Shown here one piece after another: positions 58,689-64,000 of a DNA stretch of 64,000 nucleotides. The translations under genes were made by a program, and so were the position numbers. This DNA comes from Tigriopus japonicus (taxonomy: Eukaryota; Arthropoda; Copepoda; Harpacticoida; Harpacticidae), in assembly GCA_010645155.1 (NCBI GenBank), contig CM021321.1, positions 7,743,797 through 7,807,796 on the forward strand, in the 5' to 3' direction. The notes beneath the pieces are model-generated. The model was not told where the DNA came from. It ran no database searches and was given only the letters and a program-made list of their open reading frames with translations. Every line of letters begins with the position of its first letter. The stretch's first letter is position 1.

Positions 58689-61600
58689 ATGCCTGGACAC
58701 GTGAAGGCCGGAGGTTCCAAGGAACCGGATCCAGGTGAGTTCAATATCTTATACCAATAAATTGTTAAACTAACCATTTGTTTTCAAACACCAAATAGAT
58801 CCGACTCCTTATTTGTTCGTCTCGTTTGAGATGAAAAAAGAGGACTCGATGAAGCCGTATGATCCGAAAAAATCGGTTTGGGTGTTCAACAAGGAAGATG
58901 GAGGGTACGATGAAGGTCTCATCCAAGAAGTGAGTGGCGACAAGGCCACGGTGAAGGTTGGTTGGGAGACTAAAACCTTGAAGGCTGACGAGCTTCAACA
59001 AGTCAACCCACCCAAGATGGAACGATACGAGGACGTTTCCAACTTGACTTACTTGAACGATGCATCGGTTTTGTGGAATCTTAAGGCCAGATACGTGGCC
59101 AAATTGATCTACGTAAGCGATGATTGGAGATGGGCAAAATTTGCTTTTGAAAACGGTATTCCCACAAAATGTTACAAAGCTTAAAAAATACAAAGAAAAA
59201 AGCAAAACTAAGCATCTTTTGCCCATCTCCATCTAGTTTTGAAATCTCATTGTGAGAGTAAAAGTCATTTAATGGCCAATTTTTGAAACCTTTTTAGACT
59301 TATTCTGGCTTGTTCTGTGTTGTGATCAATCCTTATGTTCGTTATCCGATCTATACGAACACAGTGGTCAAGTTGTACATTGGAAAACGTCGAAATGAGG
59401 TTCCTCCTCATCTTTTTGCCATTTCTGATGGAGCTTACCAACAAATGATGAACGGTATCAAATTGAGCCTTTGAATAAGTTTTCAAAATCTCATGAAAAG
59501 TACCTTTTTCAGATGCCAAGGATCAGTCTATGTTGATCACGTGAGTGTTTTATATATTCTGGGAGATGAATGAAAAAAATAAATGTCGAAATATTTCAGG
59601 GGAGAATCCGGCGCGGGTAAGACTGAGAATACCAAAAAGGTCATTACCTACTTTGCCATCTTGGGCGCCAATGACAAGAAGGGCCAAGAGAAGAAAGCCA
59701 ATTTGGAGGATCGGATTGTCCAAACTAATCCCATCTTGGAATCTTATGGTAATGCTAAAACCATCAGGAATGACAACTCTTCCCGATTCGTAAGTCTTGG
59801 AATATTTTCCTGACCAATTCATTGCAAATACTTAAAATAAAAAAATCTACATTCCCAGGGTAAATTCATCCGAATCTACTTCAACGCTTCGGGCAAATTG
59901 GCAGGTGGCTACATTGATTTCTATCTATTGGAAAAGTCAAGGGTAACTTACCAACAACCTGATGAGCGTGGTTACCATATCTTCTACCAACTCTTCGAAG
60001 AGGGTCCCGTTCCCGGTTTGAAGGAGACTTGCCTCCTTTCCGATGATATCAACGACTATTTCTTCCCTGCTCAAGGCAAGCTCAAGGTCGATTCCATTGA
60101 CGACAATGAGGAGCTCGAATTTACCGATGCCGCCTTTGATACTTTGGGCTTCAGTTTGACTGAAAAGACGGACGCCTACAAGATCACAGCGGCCATTATG
60201 CACTTGGGAGAGATGACTTTCAAGACCAAAGGTCGGGATGAAGGCTGTGAGCCGGATGATATGGCACCCGGTGAGAAGGTGGGAATCCTTTGCGGCATTG
60301 AGAACAACCAACTGTTTTACGGCAACTTCATGCGACCCAAGATCAAGGTGGGCACGGAATGGGTGTTTAAGTCCCAAACGGCCAATCAATGCTTGAATGC
60401 CATCGCAGCTTTGGCGAGATCCATGTACAATCGGTTGTTTGCCTGGTTGGTCGATCTTTGTAATCGAACCTTGATCGATCCCACCATGAAGAAGGTGAAC
60501 TTTATCGGCGTTTTGGATATCGCCGGGTTTGAAATCTTTGAGTTCAACACCTTCGAGCAAATCTGTATCAACTTTTGCAATGAAAAACTCCAACAGTTTT
60601 TCAACCATCACATGTTCGTTCTTGAGCAAGAGGAGTATGTTCGAGAAGGTATCGAATGGGAGATGGTTGACTTTGGAATGGATTTAGAGGCTACTATTCA
60701 GTTAATGGAAAAGCCTATGGGTCTCTTGGCTATTCTGGAAGAGGAAACTTTGTTCCCCAAAGCCACGGATAAGTCTTTTGAAGACAAATTGAAAGAGAAT
60801 CTCTTGGGTAAATCTCCAGTCTTTCTTAAGAAACAACCAGGTAGCAAGGACAAGAATGCTCATTTCGCCATTGCTCATTACGCCGGTGTGGTCAATTACA
60901 ATTTGACCAACTGGTTGGATAAGAACAAAGATCCCTTGAATGACACAGTTGTTGACCAACTCAAAAAGTCCACCAACGAATTGGTTGTATATCTTTTCCG
61001 AGATCACGCCGGACAACCTGACGAAGATGTCAAAAAGGGCAAAGGAGGACCGAAGAAGGGCAAAGATAAGACCTTCAAGACCGTGTCATCGGCCTTCAAG
61101 GCACAATTGGATGCTCTTTTAAACACCCTCAATGCCACTGACCCTCATTTCATCCGTTGCATTGTGCCAAACACTCATAAGCAAGCGGGTGTCGTTGACC
61201 CAAGATTGGTACTCCATCAATTGACTTGTAATGGTGTCTTGGAAGGGATCAGGATTTGTCGTCGAGGATTCCCCAACCGAACTCTCTATCACGATTTCAA
61301 ACATCGCTTCGTGATCCTGAACCCCAAAAAGATGTATGGAGCTGGTACGGACCTCAAAGCTGGTGCCAGAGCCATTTTGGAAGAGCATCGGGATTTGGAC
61401 GATCGTTGGCGTTTGGGTCATACCAAGGTGTTCTTCAGGGCAGGAACTGTGGGTATCTTGGAAGAGCTTCGTGACAACAAAATCAAGGGCATTGTGGTCA
61501 ACATTCAAGGCATTGCTCGAGGTTATGTTGGACGGAAACTGTTCAAGAACGAGGTAACCAAGAGGAAGCTCATTCCTGTGCTTCAGCGTAACTTCCGTAA

Positions 61601-64000
61601 GTTCCTCTTCTTCCGTGATTGGCAATGGTATTTCCTTATCAACCATACCAAACGATTCATCGGCCAAAGGAATGTTGAAGAAGAAATTGCAGCCTTGGAG
61701 GCTGAAGCTGCAATCTCTTGTGCAGAATTTGATAAAGAAATGGCACTCAAAGAGAAGTTTGAGAAGAACAACAAGGCCTTGGATGCGGAGAAGGCGGCCA
61801 TGCTGGATGAAATTTCTCAATCTCAAGGTGACTTGGGATCCTACCAACAAGATCTGGCTAAAGTCAGCACTCAAAGATCGGAATTGGAATCGGCTCTTCA
61901 AACTGCTCAAGAACGTCTCGCCAATGCTGAGAGAGAACGAGCAGAGATCAATGACAAGAAACGTCGATTTGAGGGCGATTTGGGGAGCTTCAAAAAGGAC
62001 ATTGAGGACATGGAATTGAAGCTCCAGAGAGCTGAACAAGAGAAGACCAATAAGGATCATACCATTAGGAGTATGAACGATGAGATCGCTGCCCAAGATG
62101 AGGTCATCAATAAGCTAAACAAGGAGAAAAAACACGTCCAAGAAAGCCATGGGAAACAATCCGAAGATCTCACGATGGCTGAGGAGAAATTAGAGCACTT
62201 GAACAAGATTAAGGCCAAGCTTGAACAGACTTTGGACGAAATGGAGGACTCCTTGGAACGTGAGAAGAAGGCCAGGCTAGATACAGACAAGGCCAGGAGG
62301 AAGGTTGAAGGCGATCTCAAAGTTGCTCAAGAACAAGTCACCGACCTTGAGCGGGCCAAGAAAGAGATTGAAAACTCCATATCTAAGAAAGAGAAAGACA
62401 TCATGGAACAAACCAATCGCCTGGAAGAAGATCAAAACCAGGTTGCCAAGCTTCAAAAGGCTATCAAGGAGATGCAAAGTCGAATTGAGGTCTGTGAAGA
62501 TGAGCTTGAAGCCGAAAGACAAGCCCGTGCCAAAGCCGAGAGACAAAAGAGCGATCTGGCTCGCGAATTGGATGATCTGGCAGAGAGGCTGGATGAAGCT
62601 GGAGGAGCGACTTCAGCTCAAATGGAGCTGAACAAGAAACGAGAGGCTGAACTGGCCAAACTCAGGCGTGACCTCGAAGAAGCCACTATTCAACACGAAT
62701 CCACTCTGGCATCCTTGAAGAAAAAGCACATGGACGCTGTCGCCGAGATGTCCGAACAAGTGGATCAACTCAATAAGATGAAGCAAAAAATCGAGAAGGA
62801 GAAACATGCCAAAAAGTTGCAGATCGACGAGGTCAAATCCGCTCAAGATTCCGTTGCCAATGAGAAGGCATCCGTGGAAAAGCATAACAAGTCTTTGCAA
62901 TCGCAACTCATGGAATTGACACGAAAGTGCGATGAGGCCAATCTAACCCTGTCCGATTTTGAGAACGCCAAGAAAAAGATCGTCATGGAGAATGCCGACT
63001 TCCTTAGACAACTTGAGGAGTTGGAGGGCAATAATAATACCCTAGAAAAGGTCCGAGCAAATTTGGCAGCCCAATTAGATGAGCAACGACGAATCGCCGA
63101 TGATGAAAGCAAGGAGCGGTCATTCTTACTCGGAAAATTCCGAAATCTTGAGCATGAAGTTGATTTAATTAGGGAGCAGATGGAGGAGGAACACCAAGCC
63201 AAGAATGATAGTACTCGACAATTGGCCAAGGCCAACGGAGACGTCAACTATTGGCGACAGAAATACGAAAAAGAAGGTCTTGCCAGGGCTGAAGAGCTCG
63301 AGGCCGCCAAGATGAAGTTGCAGTCACGACTGGCTGAAGCTCAAGGTGTAGTGGAAACCTTAAACTCCAAGGCGGTCAACCTTGAGAAGGAGAAGGCCAG
63401 CCTTCAAAGCCAGATTGAAGACATGTCTGCCAATATGGATCAAGCTAGCCAGAGATGCCATCAAATGGAAAAGAAGGCCAGGAACTTTGACCGGATCGTA
63501 GCCGAATGGAAGACCAAGATTGATTCCCTTCAAGGTGAATTGGACCGGATTCAAGTGGAATGTCGATCATACTCCACTGACTTGTTCAAGGTCAAAACTG
63601 CCTACGAAGAGAACCAACAACAACTAGAAAATGTTCGGAAAGAAAATCGAGCCCTCAGTGGCGAGATCAAGGACATTATGGATCAGATCAGCGAAGGTGG
63701 TAGAAACATCCATGAAATTGACAAGATCCGGAAACGTCTCGAAAACGAAAAGTTGGAACTCCAAGCAGCTTTGGAAGAAGCAGAGGCGGCTTTGGAACAA
63801 GAAGAGAACAAGGTCCTTCGTTCCCAATTGGAACTGTCTCAGGTGAAGCAAGAGATTGAGCGTCGCATCAAAGAAAAAGAGGACGAGTTCGATGCCATCC
63901 GTAAAACTCATCAAAAGGCCCTGGACGGCATGCAACAGTCCCTTGAGGCCGAAACTCGAGCCAAGACCGAGGCTCAAAGAATGAAGAAAAAACTCGAAGC
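58689..64000 (+). CDS. Mhc: Muscle myosin heavy chain, class II, 3' end beyond window
   Basis: The thick-filament motor. Exons: 58689-58734, 58799-59112, 59298-59454, 59513-59540 (28 nt), 59600-59789, then 59859 to the window edge without interruption; all phases agree. About 1,625 codons are present; full-length class II heavy chains are about 1,940. Seen: the SH3-like N-terminus ([17 protein letters not shown]); P-loop [13 protein letters not shown] at about residue 183; switch I NDNSSRF (about 239-245); switch [13 protein letters not shown] (about 465); a lysine/glycine-rich loop 2 ([13 protein letters not shown]); the actin-binding and SH1 regions [11 protein letters not shown] and [14 protein letters not shown]; converter [10 protein letters not shown]; the lever arm; and heptad rod to the edge. 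Each motor segment occurs once, with no duplicate exons. Same strand as FKBP6, about 490 bp downstream. Confidence 0.97.

Noticed and set aside
59937..60629. 230-aa minus-strand frame opposite the myosin motor
   Set aside because: Shadow of the conserved sense frame, without recognisable domains.
61119..62096. 325-aa minus-strand frame opposite the myosin exon
   Set aside because: It is the antisense of a highly conserved motor/rod coding region; its sequence has no family resemblance and is explained by codon composition.

Overview
The window is nuclear DNA of an animal. Genes carry short GT-AG introns, most products have clear metazoan homologues, and two sarcomeric muscle genes are present. 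A small crustacean such as a copepod is my best guess. This rests on compact genes, an intron-poor muscle myosin gene and tRNA-derived SINEs; no single marker proves it. All splice models below were read by eye. In every multi-exon model the reading phases agree across all junctions.

Layout. (1) 1.4-5.9 kb: a mitochondrial helicase Twinkle gene (+, 6 exons) converges on POP4 (RNase P/MRP Rpp29). POP4 lies only 23 nt downstream of EMG1 (18S rRNA methyltransferase) on the minus strand. The EMG1 upstream region holds three palindromic motifs. (2) 6.2-13.5 kb: a transposon-rich stretch. It has a ~190-bp inverted duplication bracketing SWIM and THAP zinc-finger relics. It also has two hAT-type elements with terminal inverted repeats and perfect 8-bp target-site duplications, one of them carrying a further nested inverted-repeat element. 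(3) 13.5-30.7 kb: mostly non-coding, holding the 5' exons and long introns of the next gene. (4) 23.3-40.1 kb: a 20-exon Ig/FN3 gene (+) resembling myosin-binding protein C and the twitchin/projectin family. It has at least one candidate alternative first exon and alternative last exons. (5) 41.8-45.4 kb: an intronless SMC3 cohesin gene (-). (6) 46.4-50.4 kb: a PCED1/FAM113-like esterase gene (-, 5 exons) head-to-head with an intronless leucine-rich-repeat gene (+). (7) 50.8-51.3 kb: a tRNA-derived SINE and a dispersed repeat. (8) 51.4-54.5 kb: AP-4 epsilon adaptin (-, 5 exons) without an ear domain. (9) 55.5-58.2 kb: an FKBP6/shutdown gene (+, 5 exons) with a SINE in intron 2. (10) 58.7 kb to the end: a muscle myosin heavy chain gene (+), cut by the window edge, whose sixth exon runs at least 4.1 kb.

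The genes do not form one pathway. Two functional links stand out. EMG1 and POP4 both act in rRNA/tRNA maturation and are packed like a dicistronic unit. The myosin heavy chain and the MyBP-C-like protein are thick-filament partners about 20 kb apart on the same strand.
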